Source: Agrobacterium tumefaciens (GTDB lineage Bacteria > Pseudomonadota > Alphaproteobacteria > Rhizobiales > Rhizobiaceae). From it: a DNA stretch of 64,000 bases. The translations under genes were made by a program, and so were the position numbers. Under the pieces are notes generated by a model. The model was not told the DNA's origin, searched no databases, and worked only from the letters and a program-made list of their open reading frames with translations. Location: NCBI RefSeq assembly GCF_005221325.1, contig NZ_CP039888.1, positions 1,178,001-1,242,000 on the forward strand. Direction: 5' to 3'. How positions within the stretch are numbered: the first letter of the stretch is position 1; each line of letters starts with the position of its first letter. Positions 17,960-26,940 of the stretch are shown piece after piece.

Positions 17960-19318
17960 ATGCCGATAAACATCACCATGCCTGCCCTTTCTCCAACGAT
18001 GGAAGAGGGCAATCTGGCCAAGTGGCTGGTCAAGGAAGGCGACAAGGTCGCACCCGGTGACGTGATCGCCGAGATCGAGACCGACAAGGCGACCATGGAA
18101 GTGGAAGCCGTCGATGAAGGCACGGTTGCCAAGCTCGTCGTTGCCGCCGGCACCGAAGCGGTCAAGGTCAATGCCCTGATCGCCATCCTCGCTGCAGAAG
18201 GCGAAGATGTGGCCGAGGCGGCGAAGGGCGGCGATGCCGCACCGGCCAAGGCGGAAGCCCCGAAGCAGGAAGCTGCAAAGGCCGAAGCGACGAAGGAAGA
18301 AGCTGCGCCAGTCAAGGCTGAAAAGCCGGCGGCCGATCAGGCAGCGGCACCTTCCACGCCGGCCCCGGTTGCGAAGTCCGGCGAGCGCATTTTCGCATCG
18401 CCCCTTGCCCGCCGTCTGGCCAAGGAAGCCGGTCTCGACCTTTCGGCCGTCTCCGGTTCCGGCCCGCATGGCCGCATCATCAAGACCGACGTGGAAAAGG
18501 CTGCCGCTTCCGGCGGTGCGAAGGCTGCATCTGCTGCCGCAGCATCCGCAGGCGCACCGGCTCCGGCGCTCGCCAAGGGTCAGTCGGACGAAGCCGTTCT
18601 CAAGCTGTTCGAACCCGGCTCCTACGAGCTTGTGCCGCATGACGGCATGCGCAAGGTCATCGCCAAGCGCCTGGTCGAATCCAAGCAGACGGTTCCGCAT
18701 TTCTACGTCTCCGTGGATTGCGAACTGGATACGCTTCTGGCGTTGCGCGCCCAGCTCAACGCCGCTGCTCCTGAAAAGGACGGCAAGCCGGCCTACAAGC
18801 TGTCGGTCAACGACATGGTCATCAAGGCGCTTGCTCTTGCGCTGCGTGATGTGCCTGACGCCAACGTCTCCTGGACGGAAAGCAACATGGTCAAGCACAA
18901 GCATTCGGATGTCGGCGTTGCCGTTTCCATTCCGGGTGGCCTGATCACGCCGATCATCCGCAAGGCGGAAGAAAAGTCGCTCTCCACCATCTCCAACGAG
19001 ATGAAGGACTACGGCAAGCGCGCGAAAGAGCGCAAGCTGAAGCCCGAGGAATATCAGGGCGGCACGACGGCCGTGTCCAACATGGGCATGATGGGCGTCA
19101 AGAGCTTCTCCGCCGTTATCAACCCGCCGCATGCCACCATCCTGGCTGTCGGCGCGGGCGAACAGCGCGCTGTCGTTAAGAACGGCGAGATCAAGGTCGC
19201 CAATGTCATGACGGTCACGCTCTCCACCGACCACCGCTGCGTCGATGGCGCGCTCGGAGCCGAACTGATCGGCGCCTTCAAGCGCTACATCGAAAACCCG
19301 ATGGGCATGCTGGTTTGA
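17960..19318 (+). CDS. pdhC: Dihydrolipoamide acetyltransferase, E2 core of pyruvate dehydrogenase
   Basis: A 452-residue E2 that transfers acetyl groups to CoA and builds the core of the complex. It has one lipoyl domain (1-80, lysine K43), an Ala/Pro/Lys-rich linker, a peripheral subunit-binding domain at about 135-172 (FASPLARRLAKEAG...GSGPHGRI), a second linker, and the acetyltransferase domain from about 225. The catalytic histidine is H425 in HRCVDG. It starts 14 bases after pdhB. With two carriers (PdhB and PdhC) the complex would have one lipoyl group on each of two subunit types. Confidence 0.96.
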   Translation: MPINITMPALSPTMEEGNLAKWLVKEGDKVAPGDVIAEIETDKATMEVEAVDEGTVAKLVVAAGTEAVKVNALIAILAAEGEDVAEAAKGGDAAPAKAEAPKQEAAKAEATKEEAAPVKAEKPAADQAAAPSTPAPVAKSGERIFASPLARRLAKEAGLDLSAVSGSGPHGRIIKTDVEKAAASGGAKAASAAAASAGAPAPALAKGQSDEAVLKLFEPGSYELVPHDGMRKVIAKRLVESKQTVPHFYVSVDCELDTLLALRAQLNAAAPEKDGKPAYKLSVNDMVIKALALALRDVPDANVSWTESNMVKHKHSDVGVAVSIPGGLITPIIRKAEEKSLSTISNEMKDYGKRAKERKLKPEEYQGGTTAVSNMGMMGVKSFSAVINPPHATILAVGAGEQRAVVKNGEIKVANVMTVTLSTDHRCVDGALGAELIGAFKRYIENPMGMLV

Positions 19319-19330
19319 TCGGAGAATAAT

Positions 19331-19975
19331 ATGGCGAAGTCGGTCCTCTGCTTTGGCGATTCCCTCACATGGGGATCAAATGCGGAAACGGGTGGCCGGC
19401 ACAGCCATGACGATCTATGGCCGAGCGTCTTGCAAAAGGCGCTCGGGCCTGAGGCGCATGTGATCCACGAGGGGCTGGGTGGCCGCACCACCGCCTATGA
19501 CGACCACACCGCCGATTGCGACCGTAATGGCGCGAGGTTGCTGCCGACGCTTCTGCACAGCCATGCGCCGCTTGATCTCGTCATCATCATGCTCGGCACC
19601 AACGACATGAAACCGGCGATCCACGGCTCGGCCATTGTCGCCATGAAGGGTGTCGAGCGATTGGTGAAACTGGTTCGCAACCACGTCTGGCAGGTGCCGG
19701 ACTGGGAAGCGCCTGACGTTCTGATCGTCGCGCCGCCGCAATTATGCGAAACGGCCAATCCGTTCATGGGCGCGATCTTTCGTGATGCTATCGATGAATC
19801 GGCGATGCTGGCTTCCGTCTACAGGGACCTTGCCGACGAACTCGATTGCGGCTTTTTCGATGCCGGGTCGGTTGCCCGCACGACGCCGGTGGATGGCGTT
19901 CATCTCGATGCTGAAAACACACGAGCCATCGGCCGCGGGCTGGAGCCCGTCGTTCGCATGATGCTCGGACTTTGA
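19331..19975 (+). CDS. SGNH/GDSL family hydrolase (arylesterase-like)
   Basis: A 214-residue serine hydrolase without a clear signal peptide, so probably cytoplasmic. Block I is CFGDSLTWG with nucleophile S11, block III is LGTNDMK, and the Asp-His pair is in DGVHLD near residue 199. It starts 12 bases after pdhC and lies between pdhC and lpdA, inside the pyruvate dehydrogenase cluster, although esterase activity has no known role in that complex. Related carbohydrate esterases and thioesterases exist; the substrate is unknown. Confidence 0.87.
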   Translation: MAKSVLCFGDSLTWGSNAETGGRHSHDDLWPSVLQKALGPEAHVIHEGLGGRTTAYDDHTADCDRNGARLLPTLLHSHAPLDLVIIMLGTNDMKPAIHGSAIVAMKGVERLVKLVRNHVWQVPDWEAPDVLIVAPPQLCETANPFMGAIFRDAIDESAMLASVYRDLADELDCGFFDAGSVARTTPVDGVHLDAENTRAIGRGLEPVVRMMLGL

Positions 19976-20035
19976 CAATTATTCTCGTTTCGGGACGGCA
20001 TGCCGTCATCCGAACAAGACAAGGCAGGATTTCCA

Positions 20036-21481
20036 ATGGCTCAATCTTATGACGTCATCATCATCGGTTCGGGACCGGGCGGTTATATTGCCGCAATCCG
20101 TGCCGCCCAGCTCGGCATGAAGGTCGCCGTTGTCGAGCGCGAGCACCTTGCCGGCATCTGCTCCAACTGGGGCTGCATTCCCACCAAGGCCCTGCTGCGC
20201 ACCGCTGATGTCATGCACACCGCCACCCACGCCAAGGATTACGGCCTGACGCTGGAAGGCTCGATCAAGCCTGACGTGAAGGCAATCGTGGCCCGCTCGC
20301 GCGGCATTGCTGCGCGCATGAATAATGGCGTCGGTTTCCTGTTCAAGAAGAACAAGGTCGATATCATCTGGGGTGAAGCCAAGATCACTAAGCCGGGCGA
20401 AATCGTCGTTGGCAAATCCACGAAGCCGGTCGTTCAGCCGCAGGGTCCCGTGCCGAAGAACACGCTGGGCGAAGGCACTTACACTGCCAAGCACATCATC
20501 GTCGCCACCGGCGCCCGTCCGCGCGCGCTGCCCGGCATCGAGCCGGATGGCAAGCTGATCTGGACCTATTTCGAGGCAATGAAGCCGGAAGAGCTGCCGA
20601 AGTCGCTGCTCGTCATGGGTTCGGGCGCCATCGGCATCGAATTCGCCAGCTTCTACCGCACCATGGGCGTTGACGTCACCGTCGTCGAAATCATGAGCCA
20701 GGTCATGCCGGTCGAAGATGCGGAAATCTCCGCCTTCGCCAAGAAGCAGCTGGAAAAGCAGGGCATCAAGATTCATCTGGAAACCAAGGTTTCCAAGGTC
20801 GAGAAGGCTGCAAACTCCGTCACTGCGACGCTGGAGAAGAAGGACGGTTCTTCCGAGAAGATCACTGCCGACCGGATGATTTCCGCCGTCGGCGTCGTCG
20901 CCAATATCGAAGGCATCGGCCTTGAGGCTGTGGGCGTGAAGACCGATCGCGGCTTCATCGTCATCGACGGTTACGGCAAGACCAATGTGCCCGGCGTCTA
21001 TGCTATCGGTGATGTTGCCGGCCCGCCGCTGCTCGCCCACAAGGCCGAGCATGAGGCCGTGATCTGCGTCGAAAAGATCGCCGGTCTGCCGAATGTCCAC
21101 CCGATGGACAAGCTCAAAATCCCCGGCTGCACCTATTGCAACCCGCAGGTCGCCTCGGTCGGTCTCACCGAAGCCAAGGCGAAGGAGCAGGGCCGAGACA
21201 TCCGCGTCGGCCGCTTCTCGTTTGCGGCGAACGGCAAGGCGGTTGCGCTCGGTGAAGACCAGGGCATGGTCAAGACCATCTTCGACAAGAAGACGGGTGA
21301 GCTGCTCGGCGCGCACATGGTCGGCGCGGAAGTGACAGAGCTTATTCAGGGCTTCGTCGTCGCCATGAATCTCGAGACGACCGAAGAAGATTTGATGCAC
21401 ACGATCTTCCCGCATCCGACCATTTCGGAATCGATGAAGGAAAGCGTGCTCGACGCCTACGGACGTGTTCTGAACGCATAA
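20036..21481 (+). CDS. lpdA: Dihydrolipoamide dehydrogenase (E3)
   Basis: A 481-residue FAD-dependent enzyme that reoxidises dihydrolipoamide. The FAD motif GSGPGGYIAA starts at 11, the redox disulfide is C42/C47 in ICSNWGC, the NAD-binding motif GSGAIGIEFA lies near 198, and the C-terminal HTIFPHPTISE carries the catalytic His-Glu pair. The start at 20036 aligns with the family and follows AGGCAGGA; a start at 20000 would add 12 unusual residues. The residues between the two cysteines (SNWG) differ from the common LNVG form, as in one branch of E3 proteins. Confidence 0.95.
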   Translation: MAQSYDVIIIGSGPGGYIAAIRAAQLGMKVAVVEREHLAGICSNWGCIPTKALLRTADVMHTATHAKDYGLTLEGSIKPDVKAIVARSRGIAARMNNGVGFLFKKNKVDIIWGEAKITKPGEIVVGKSTKPVVQPQGPVPKNTLGEGTYTAKHIIVATGARPRALPGIEPDGKLIWTYFEAMKPEELPKSLLVMGSGAIGIEFASFYRTMGVDVTVVEIMSQVMPVEDAEISAFAKKQLEKQGIKIHLETKVSKVEKAANSVTATLEKKDGSSEKITADRMISAVGVVANIEGIGLEAVGVKTDRGFIVIDGYGKTNVPGVYAIGDVAGPPLLAHKAEHEAVICVEKIAGLPNVHPMDKLKIPGCTYCNPQVASVGLTEAKAKEQGRDIRVGRFSFAANGKAVALGEDQGMVKTIFDKKTGELLGAHMVGAEVTELIQGFVVAMNLETTEEDLMHTIFPHPTISESMKESVLDAYGRVLNA

Positions 21482-21494
21482 GTGCCGCGTGATG

Positions 21495-21519
21495 CCCGGC
21501 ATTGTCTAACCTTGCCGGG
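21495..21519 (+). terminator. Hairpin after lpdA without T run
   Basis: CCCGGCA (21495-21501) pairs with TGCCGGG (21513-21519), 14 bases after the lpdA stop. It lacks a following T run, so it may be an RNA-stability stem or a factor-dependent end. Confidence 0.4.
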
Positions 21520-21578
21520 TGTCCCATATGTCTCAACGCCGGTTCCTCAAGGGAACTGTTCTTTCAGGGAGCGTGGGA

Positions 21579-21827
21579 ATGGAAAGTGTAGGCTGGATTG
21601 CAGCAATCATCATCGGCGGTCTCGCCGGCTGGCTTGCGGGCAAGCTCATGGACATGCGCTTCGGCATTTTCATGAACATCATTCTGGGCATTGTCGGTTC
21701 GGTTGTCGCCGTCGCCGTCCTTGGCACCCTTGATGTTTTCGTGCAGGATAGCAGGCTCGGTTACTTCGTGACGTCTTTCCTTGGCGCCAGCCTGTTGCTG
21801 TTTGTAGCAAAGCTGGTGCGGCGCTAA
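21579..21827 (+). CDS. GlsB/YeaQ/YmgE family stress-response membrane protein
   Basis: An 82-residue very hydrophobic protein from the ATG at 21579, which has CAGGGAGCGTGGGA before it. Three membrane segments are visible: about 3-21 (VGWIAAIIIGGLAGWLAGKL), 27-47, and 58-79. Glycine-rich helices and this size match the transglycosylase-associated GlsB/YeaQ family of unknown biochemical role. It lies between lpdA and lipA on the same strand, with a 103-base gap before lipA. Confidence 0.83.
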   Translation: MESVGWIAAIIIGGLAGWLAGKLMDMRFGIFMNIILGIVGSVVAVAVLGTLDVFVQDSRLGYFVTSFLGASLLLFVAKLVRR

Positions 21828-21930
21828 CGGGCTGCATGACCGGAAAGGGCTTACGCTTTTTCTGGAATTGTTCTAAAGCATCCGGCCAACAGGTGTTTAG
21901 ATCGCTACAGGCGATGGAAGCAGGTTTTTA

Positions 21931-22902
21931 ATGGTCACTATTCTCGACAGGACGTCGTCCGACGAAAAGCGCATTCGCCACCCGGAAAAGGCGCATCGGC
22001 CCGATACCGAGGTCATGCGCAAGCCGGAATGGATCCGCGTCAAGGCGCCGACCTCCAAGGGCTATCACGAGACGCGCGAGCTGGTGCGCAGCCACAAGCT
22101 CGTCACGGTGTGCGAGGAAGCCGGCTGTCCGAATATCGGCGAGTGCTGGGACAAGAAACACGCGACCTTCATGATCATGGGTGAAATCTGCACCCGCGCC
22201 TGCGCTTTCTGCAACGTCGCGACCGGCAAGCCCAACGCGCTTGACATGAACGAGCCTGAAAACGTCGCCAAGGCTGTCAAACAGATGGGCCTTTCCCACG
22301 TCGTCATCACCTCGGTCGACCGCGACGATCTTGCCGATGGCGGTGCTGAACATTTCGAGAAGGTCATCTGGGCAATCCGTGCGGCATCTCCCAATACGAC
22401 CATCGAAATCCTGACCCCCGACTTCCTGAAGAAGCCCGGCGCGCTGGAACGTGTCGTGGCCGCCAAGCCTGACGTTTTCAACCACAACATGGAAACCGTT
22501 CCGGGCAATTATCTCACGGTCCGCCCCGGCGCGCGTTATTTCCACTCCGTGCGCCTGTTGCAGCGGGTGAAGGAACTCGATCCTACCATGTTCACCAAAT
22601 CCGGCATCATGGTCGGCCTTGGTGAAGAGCGTAATGAAGTGCTGCAGCTGATGGACGATCTGCGCAGCGCCGACGTGGATTTCCTGACTATCGGCCAATA
22701 TCTGCAGCCAACCCGCAAGCACCACAAGGTCGAGGCTTACGTCACGCCGGAGGAATTCAAGTCCTACGAGACGGTTGCCTATACCAAGGGCTTCCTGATG
22801 GTCTCCTCCAGCCCGCTGACACGTTCTTCCCACCATGCCGGCGACGATTTTGAGCGCCTGCGTGCGGCCCGCGAAAAGAAGCTGTTGGCTGCTGCTGAGT
22901 AA
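21931..22902 (+). CDS. lipA: Lipoyl synthase
   Basis: A 323-residue radical SAM enzyme that inserts two sulfurs into octanoyl-protein to make the lipoyl cofactor of PdhB, PdhC and GcvH. The radical SAM cluster cysteines are C87, C91 and C94 (CTRACAFC). The auxiliary cluster cysteines are C61, C66 and C72, and the C-terminal serine ligand is in RSSHHAG near 306. Its place right after the pyruvate dehydrogenase genes fits that role. Confidence 0.97.
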   Translation: MVTILDRTSSDEKRIRHPEKAHRPDTEVMRKPEWIRVKAPTSKGYHETRELVRSHKLVTVCEEAGCPNIGECWDKKHATFMIMGEICTRACAFCNVATGKPNALDMNEPENVAKAVKQMGLSHVVITSVDRDDLADGGAEHFEKVIWAIRAASPNTTIEILTPDFLKKPGALERVVAAKPDVFNHNMETVPGNYLTVRPGARYFHSVRLLQRVKELDPTMFTKSGIMVGLGEERNEVLQLMDDLRSADVDFLTIGQYLQPTRKHHKVEAYVTPEEFKSYETVAYTKGFLMVSSSPLTRSSHHAGDDFERLRAAREKKLLAAAE

Positions 22903-22958
22903 GGGACAAAAGTTCCGCGACATAGGTTGCTGGATCGGGCGATATGAGCTCTCTCCAC

Positions 22959-23045
22959 CGTCATGCTCGGGCTTGTCCCGAGCATCTGCGACCTATCGGT
23001 TGTACGATACGTGATGGGATCCTCGGGACAGGCCAGAGGATGACG
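22959..23045. repeat. Three-stem palindromic intergenic repeat, copy B
   Basis: An 87-base element beginning CGTCATGCTCGGG and ending GGATGACG. The left hairpin GCTCGGGCTTGTCCCGAGC is perfect; the right stem is damaged (CCTCGGGACAGGCCAGAGG) and the middle stem is degenerate compared with copies A and C. It lies 56 bases after the lipA stop, before the convergent EamA gene, at the left edge of the block separating lipA from ratA. Confidence 0.8.
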
Positions 23046-23104
23046 TGAGTGGGAGGCGAGGCTTGTGAAATGGTTCAGCCGCCTGTTGCAGGCCTTCAAC
23101 CCAA

Positions 23105-24055
23105 TCACACCACGACCTTCGCCGGCCGATGCGCCCGCATGCACAAGATCACGCTCAGCACCACCGAACAGATCGCCATGATCTCGACAATGGTCGGCCC
23201 GCGACCTTCCCACAGAAACCCGTAAAGCAACGCAAACAGCGTTTCGAACAGGATCATCTGCCCGACCATTGTGAGCGGTAGCATGCGGCTCATTCTGTTC
23301 CAGAGGGCATTACCGAGAATGGAGGCGGTGAAACCGAGGCCGGCGGCAATGGTCGCGAAGTGAAGCCAGTCCCCTGAACTGTGGCTTTCCCCGCCGAAGG
23401 CAAAGGCCGGAATGGCCAGCACCAGCGCAAGCCCGCCTGTCACAACGCCCGTCATCATGTTCCAGTCATCGGCGCTGACGTCGTGAAGGCGGGACAGCCA
23501 GCGGGCATTGCCGACTGCGAAAGCTGTCCATGACGCGAGCGCTCCCAGCGCACAGGCAAGCCCTATGACGCGGGACATATCCAGTCCCGTATCGTTTTCC
23601 GTCAGCGACTGCCAGGAAATGCCGACAATGCCGATCGCCCCGAAAGCGAGCGACGGCCACAACTGCTTGAGCGACACCGCACCATGGTCGCGACTGCCGA
23701 TGATGGTGACGGCAACCGGCAGGAAACCGATGATGATGGAGGTGAAGGCGACACCGCTCAGCTTCACCGCTGTCGAGATGAAGACGTAATAGGCGATGTT
23801 GCCAATCATGCTCAGCCAGCCGAGCGCGATCCATTCGCGCGCACCGAAATGGGCCGATACGCGTTTGAGGCGCGGTCCAATAATGATGAGGGAAATCAGC
23901 CCGTAGGTGAGATAACGCGCCGTCGAGAGTTGCAGCGCGGAAAAATCCGGCACGAGTTTCGGAGCGAGAAAGATGCCGCCCCAGAGCGCACCCGCCAGCA
24001 TGCCGTAAAAAACACCGAGACCTGTCCTGTTCATGTCCGTCACATCCGCATTCAT
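23105..24055 (-). CDS. EamA/DMT family transporter
   Basis: A 316-residue integral membrane protein with about ten hydrophobic segments in two repeated halves, the typical drug/metabolite transporter fold. GMLAGALWGGIFLAPKLV opens the first EamA half, and ACALGALASWTAFAVGNARW opens the second near 175. Such proteins usually export amino acids or metabolites. An AraC regulator gene ends 70 bases upstream on the same strand and is the likely controller. The substrate is unknown. Confidence 0.88.
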   Translation of the reverse strand: MNADVTDMNRTGLGVFYGMLAGALWGGIFLAPKLVPDFSALQLSTARYLTYGLISLIIIGPRLKRVSAHFGAREWIALGWLSMIGNIAYYVFISTAVKLSGVAFTSIIIGFLPVAVTIIGSRDHGAVSLKQLWPSLAFGAIGIVGISWQSLTENDTGLDMSRVIGLACALGALASWTAFAVGNARWLSRLHDVSADDWNMMTGVVTGGLALVLAIPAFAFGGESHSSGDWLHFATIAAGLGFTASILGNALWNRMSRMLPLTMVGQMILFETLFALLYGFLWEGRGPTIVEIMAICSVVLSVILCMRAHRPAKVVV

Positions 24056-24125
24056 ATGTGCCCGCGATGTGCCACAGGCCTTTGCGGCTGTCTTGACAAA
24101 AACTCCTGATGAATTGCCAGCGGTT

Positions 24126-24860
24126 CTAGTGGATGCCGCGGTTCCGGCGATAGGCGGCCGGTGTTTCGCCCACGATATTGCGCATGGCGCGCGTCAACGC
24201 CGTCTGGTCGGAAAAACCGGACCTGAGCGCGATTTCGGCGATCGGCAGGCTGGAATCGTCGAGCAGGGCGCAGACCTTGTCCATGCGAAGCCCCACCAGC
24301 CAGCGGTGAGGCGAGAGACCGAATTCCTCGACAAACAGCGCATGAAGGCGGCTTTCGCTGATCGACGCGCAGGCCGCCAGCATGTCGATGGTCCAGGGGA
24401 AGAAAGGTTCCGCCCTAACGACCGCGCCAAGCCAGCGAAGGCGCTCCCGGATATCGGCTCTTTCATCGGCAAGGCTGTCGACAAGAAGCGGCGCCCACAG
24501 GCCGGCGACATCGTCGCGGCGTCCATCCGTTCCGATGAGGCCGCGCATATAGGCGATCAATTGCCGTGTGTCCGGGGCAATATCGAGAAAGGGTGTGCGG
24601 GAAAATTTTTCGAGCGTTCGTTCCGAAACGGCACTTTCATCGAGATCGACCACCAGCGAGTGATTGACGCCAGTCGCTTCCTGCGTGTGCGGCGCATCGC
24701 GATGGATGAAGACGCCGCGCCCGGTGGAGAGCTCATCTTGCCGTCCGGCCACATCGATCCGCAGGCGGCCGGAGACGGGAAGAACGATCTGCACGAAGCT
24801 ATGCCGCTCCTTCGGTCTTTCCTGCCTGTAGGTTCTGATATCGGCGGATGCGGACGTCAT
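24126..24860 (-). CDS. AraC family transcriptional regulator
   Basis: About 244 residues from the ATG at 24860; a TTG at 24884 is an alternative. Residues 20-75 look like a cupin-type sensing domain (IVLPVSGRLRIDV, GRGVFIHRDAPHTQEA). The C-terminal 100 residues hold two helix-turn-helix units, with LAACASISESRLHALFVEEFGLSPHRW and IAEIALRSGFSDQTALTRAMRN, ending GETPAAYRR. It probably controls the EamA transporter just downstream on the same strand. Confidence 0.88.
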   Translation of the reverse strand: MTSASADIRTYRQERPKERHSFVQIVLPVSGRLRIDVAGRQDELSTGRGVFIHRDAPHTQEATGVNHSLVVDLDESAVSERTLEKFSRTPFLDIAPDTRQLIAYMRGLIGTDGRRDDVAGLWAPLLVDSLADERADIRERLRWLGAVVRAEPFFPWTIDMLAACASISESRLHALFVEEFGLSPHRWLVGLRMDKVCALLDDSSLPIAEIALRSGFSDQTALTRAMRNIVGETPAAYRRNRGIH

Positions 24861-24988
24861 GACGCTGTCGTTTCCAGTGTGCAAAGAAATGGCCGCCTCG
24901 AAAAAGCGGCCGGTTTCATTGCATGATTATGGCATCGTCTTGAAGATTGGACCAGCCGGCTTTATCGCTCGGCTGCGGGAGACGGCAA

Positions 24989-25165
24989 TTAACAGTCTTC
25001 CTTGACGGTCGATTCGCCGCGTTTGCGCTTTCGCAAAACCGGCTTGTTCTCTCTCGCCTCGCATTTCGCGACGTCGATGAGATAGGCAAGCATCGGCATT
25101 TCGTTCATCGATGCGAGTTGCTTGGCGGATTCGAGAAGGTTGATGATGTTGGAAAAATCGTCCAT
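24989..25165 (-). CDS. Small conserved-looking protein, 58 residues
   Basis: It begins MDDFSNIINLLESAKQLA and has a charged C terminus (RKRKRGES), with no signal peptide or membrane segment. The first 40 residues suit one amphipathic helix or two short ones. The pattern MLAYLIDVAKCEA resembles other short rhizobial proteins I have seen without a known function. The ATG at 25165 was chosen because the sequence upstream of it in frame looks random; GAGTGAG sits before it. It lies alone between the AraC gene and a rightward gene. Confidence 0.55.
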   Translation of the reverse strand: MDDFSNIINLLESAKQLASMNEMPMLAYLIDVAKCEARENKPVLRKRKRGESTVKEDC

Positions 25166-25414
25166 CGGCTCACTCAGTGGCTCAAAGCGGTTATGTATCG
25201 GGTGTGAACCCAAGGATGAATAAGCGCGGTGAAAATGGGAGGTTCCAGCGCCGTTGCATCCCATGGGTGTAATATTAGTCGCAAATAAATAGCAATCCCT
25301 GCGAGGGGGTTGCAATAGTTAAATTTCCGTAACGTCGGGCGCTCGCGTCCTGCCGTTGCAGAATATTGCCCGCTTTATTGGACAATGCACGGCGACGAGA
25401 ATGAGGTTTATTCG

Positions 25415-25984
25415 ATGCCGAACTATCTTGAAAACGTCAAGGACGCAGCTGACATCATCGCGTCGGCACGCCGCATCATGGTCGTCGGCTGCTCCGGCGG
25501 GGGGAAATCGACACTGTCGCAAAAGCTCGCGGCTGCCTTCCGGCTTCGCTATATCTCCATGGACCGCGATATTTTCTGGTTGCCCGGCTGGCAGTTGCGC
25601 CCGCGCGAAGAGCAGCGGCAGAGGATCGCGGCCATCGTCACCGAAGACCGATGGCTGATGGATGGCAGCAATCCGTCATCCTTCGACTTGCGTCTGCCAA
25701 GAACGGATATCGTGCTATGGGTCCGCATGCCGCGTTGGCTTTGCCTGTGGGGTGCGATCAGCCGGATCGTGAAGGGTTATGGCAAGGCCCGGCCCGAAAT
25801 GGCGGTGGGTTGCCCGGAAAGAATAGACCTCGATTTCCTGCGCTATATCTGGAATTTCGAACGCCGCCATACTCCGGTCTTCGAGGAGAATTTTGCGCTT
25901 CATGGCCCCAACGTGCCGATATTCCAGCTGAAAAGCCGAAAACAGATCCGCCGCCTTCTTGATCTTCTTGTTATCGAGGATTAA
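25415..25984 (+). CDS. P-loop NTPase, adenylate-kinase-like (DNA topology modulation FlaR type)
   Basis: A 189-residue soluble protein. Walker A is GCSGGGKST at 25-33. MDRDIFWLPGW and EDRWLMDGS follow the FlaR/topology-modulation pattern, where the second motif replaces the kinase lid. DIVLWVRMPRWLCLWG is the inner strand-helix unit. The ATG at 25415 is used because GAGG lies before it. A nucleotide-kinase-like reaction is expected, but the substrate is unknown. It ends nine bases before ratA and may be co-transcribed with it. Confidence 0.8.
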   Translation: MPNYLENVKDAADIIASARRIMVVGCSGGGKSTLSQKLAAAFRLRYISMDRDIFWLPGWQLRPREEQRQRIAAIVTEDRWLMDGSNPSSFDLRLPRTDIVLWVRMPRWLCLWGAISRIVKGYGKARPEMAVGCPERIDLDFLRYIWNFERRHTPVFEENFALHGPNVPIFQLKSRKQIRRLLDLLVIED

Positions 25985-25993
25985 CTGCCGCTC

Positions 25994-26449
25994 ATGCCAC
26001 AGTTCGAAACGCATCGCCTTGTCAAACACTCGCCCGACCGCATGTACGACCTCGTCGCCGATGTGGAGAAATATCCGCAGTTTCTGCCGCTTTGCGAAGG
26101 GCTCACCGTTCGCTCGCGCAAGGAGCGGGATGGCAAGGTGCTGCTGGTGGCGGATATGACCGTGGGCTACAAGGCCATTCGCGAGACCTTCACCACGCAG
26201 GTGTTGTTGAACCCCGCAGAGCGCGCCATCGACGTGAAATATATCGACGGCCCGTTCAAATATCTCGACAATCGCTGGCGTTTCGAAGCGGCCGAAAATG
26301 GCGGCGCAGCTATTCATTTCTTCATCGATTATGAATTCAAGAACCGCCTGCTCGGCGCGGTCATGGGCTCGATGTTCGATCGGGCGTTCCGCATGTTCGC
26401 GGAAGCCTTCGAGACCCGCGCCGACAAGATTTACACCGATCCGGCCTGA
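25994..26449 (+). CDS. ratA: RatA/COQ10 family START-domain protein
   Basis: A 151-residue protein of the polyketide-cyclase/START fold. The opening MPQFETHRLVKHSPDRMYDLVADVEKYPQFLP pattern (in part, HSP-x-x-MYDLVADVE) is characteristic of the COQ10/RatA family, which binds ubiquinone-like lipids. In some bacteria the protein is described as a ribosome-associated toxin, a role that is doubtful for this context. It ends converging with cinA, overlapping it by 19 bases. The gene usually sits next to lipA in related genomes. Confidence 0.85.
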   Translation: MPQFETHRLVKHSPDRMYDLVADVEKYPQFLPLCEGLTVRSRKERDGKVLLVADMTVGYKAIRETFTTQVLLNPAERAIDVKYIDGPFKYLDNRWRFEAAENGGAAIHFFIDYEFKNRLLGAVMGSMFDRAFRMFAEAFETRADKIYTDPA

Positions 26450-26940
26450 TTGAGCGCAATCAGCATCTCAAACGCGGTTCTGACAGTCGCAAGCCGGATT
26501 TCGGTTCGGCCGATATCTCCGTAACGCATCTCGTGATGCAGGAAGTGGCCGTTGCGCGCCTTGGCGGCCAGATGCACCAGCCCCACCGGTTTTTCGGCTG
26601 AGCCGCCGCCCGGACCGGCAATTCCTGTCACCGCCACGGCGAAATCCGCGCGCGAGCGGAAGAGGGCGCCATGCGCCATTTGCAGCGCGGTCTGCCGGGA
26701 GACCGCACCGAATGTTGCCAGCGTCTCTATGCCGACCCCCAGCATGTCTCGCTTGGCGTCATTGGTATAGGTGACGAAACCACGGTCGACGACGGCCGAG
26801 GAGCCGGCAATCTCGGTCAGCGCGCCGGCGATCAGCCCTCCGGTGCAGCTTTCCGCTGTCGAGACCATCAAGCCACGGGCGGTGAAATCAATGATGATCC
26901 GCCGCGCCAGTTCTTCGATGTCTCCGGGGAAAAGGCTCAT
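26431..26940 (-). CDS. CinA family protein, nicotinamide-nucleotide amidase
   Basis: A 169-residue stand-alone CinA C-terminal domain (PncC type), which deamidates nicotinamide mononucleotide to nicotinate mononucleotide for NAD recycling. The signature [22 protein letters not shown] lies near 26-47, and [18 protein letters not shown] near 110-125. No N-terminal molybdopterin-binding domain is present. The start overlaps the ispDF stop by four bases, so the two are coupled. The C-terminal end overlaps the convergent ratA gene by 19 bases. Confidence 0.9.
   Translation of the reverse strand: MSLFPGDIEELARRIIIDFTARGLMVSTAESCTGGLIAGALTEIAGSSAVVDRGFVTYTNDAKRDMLGVGIETLATFGAVSRQTALQMAHGALFRSRADFAVAVTGIAGPGGGSAEKPVGLVHLAAKARNGHFLHHEMRYGDIGRTEIRLATVRTAFEMLIALNQAGSV

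Noticed and set aside
20006..21502. A 498-codon open frame opposite lpdA
   Set aside because: Same reason: antisense shadow of a clear dihydrolipoamide dehydrogenase gene.
25994..26449. RatA as part of a toxin-antitoxin pair
   Set aside because: There is no partner antitoxin gene; the position beside lipoate and isoprenoid genes fits a ubiquinone-binding role better.
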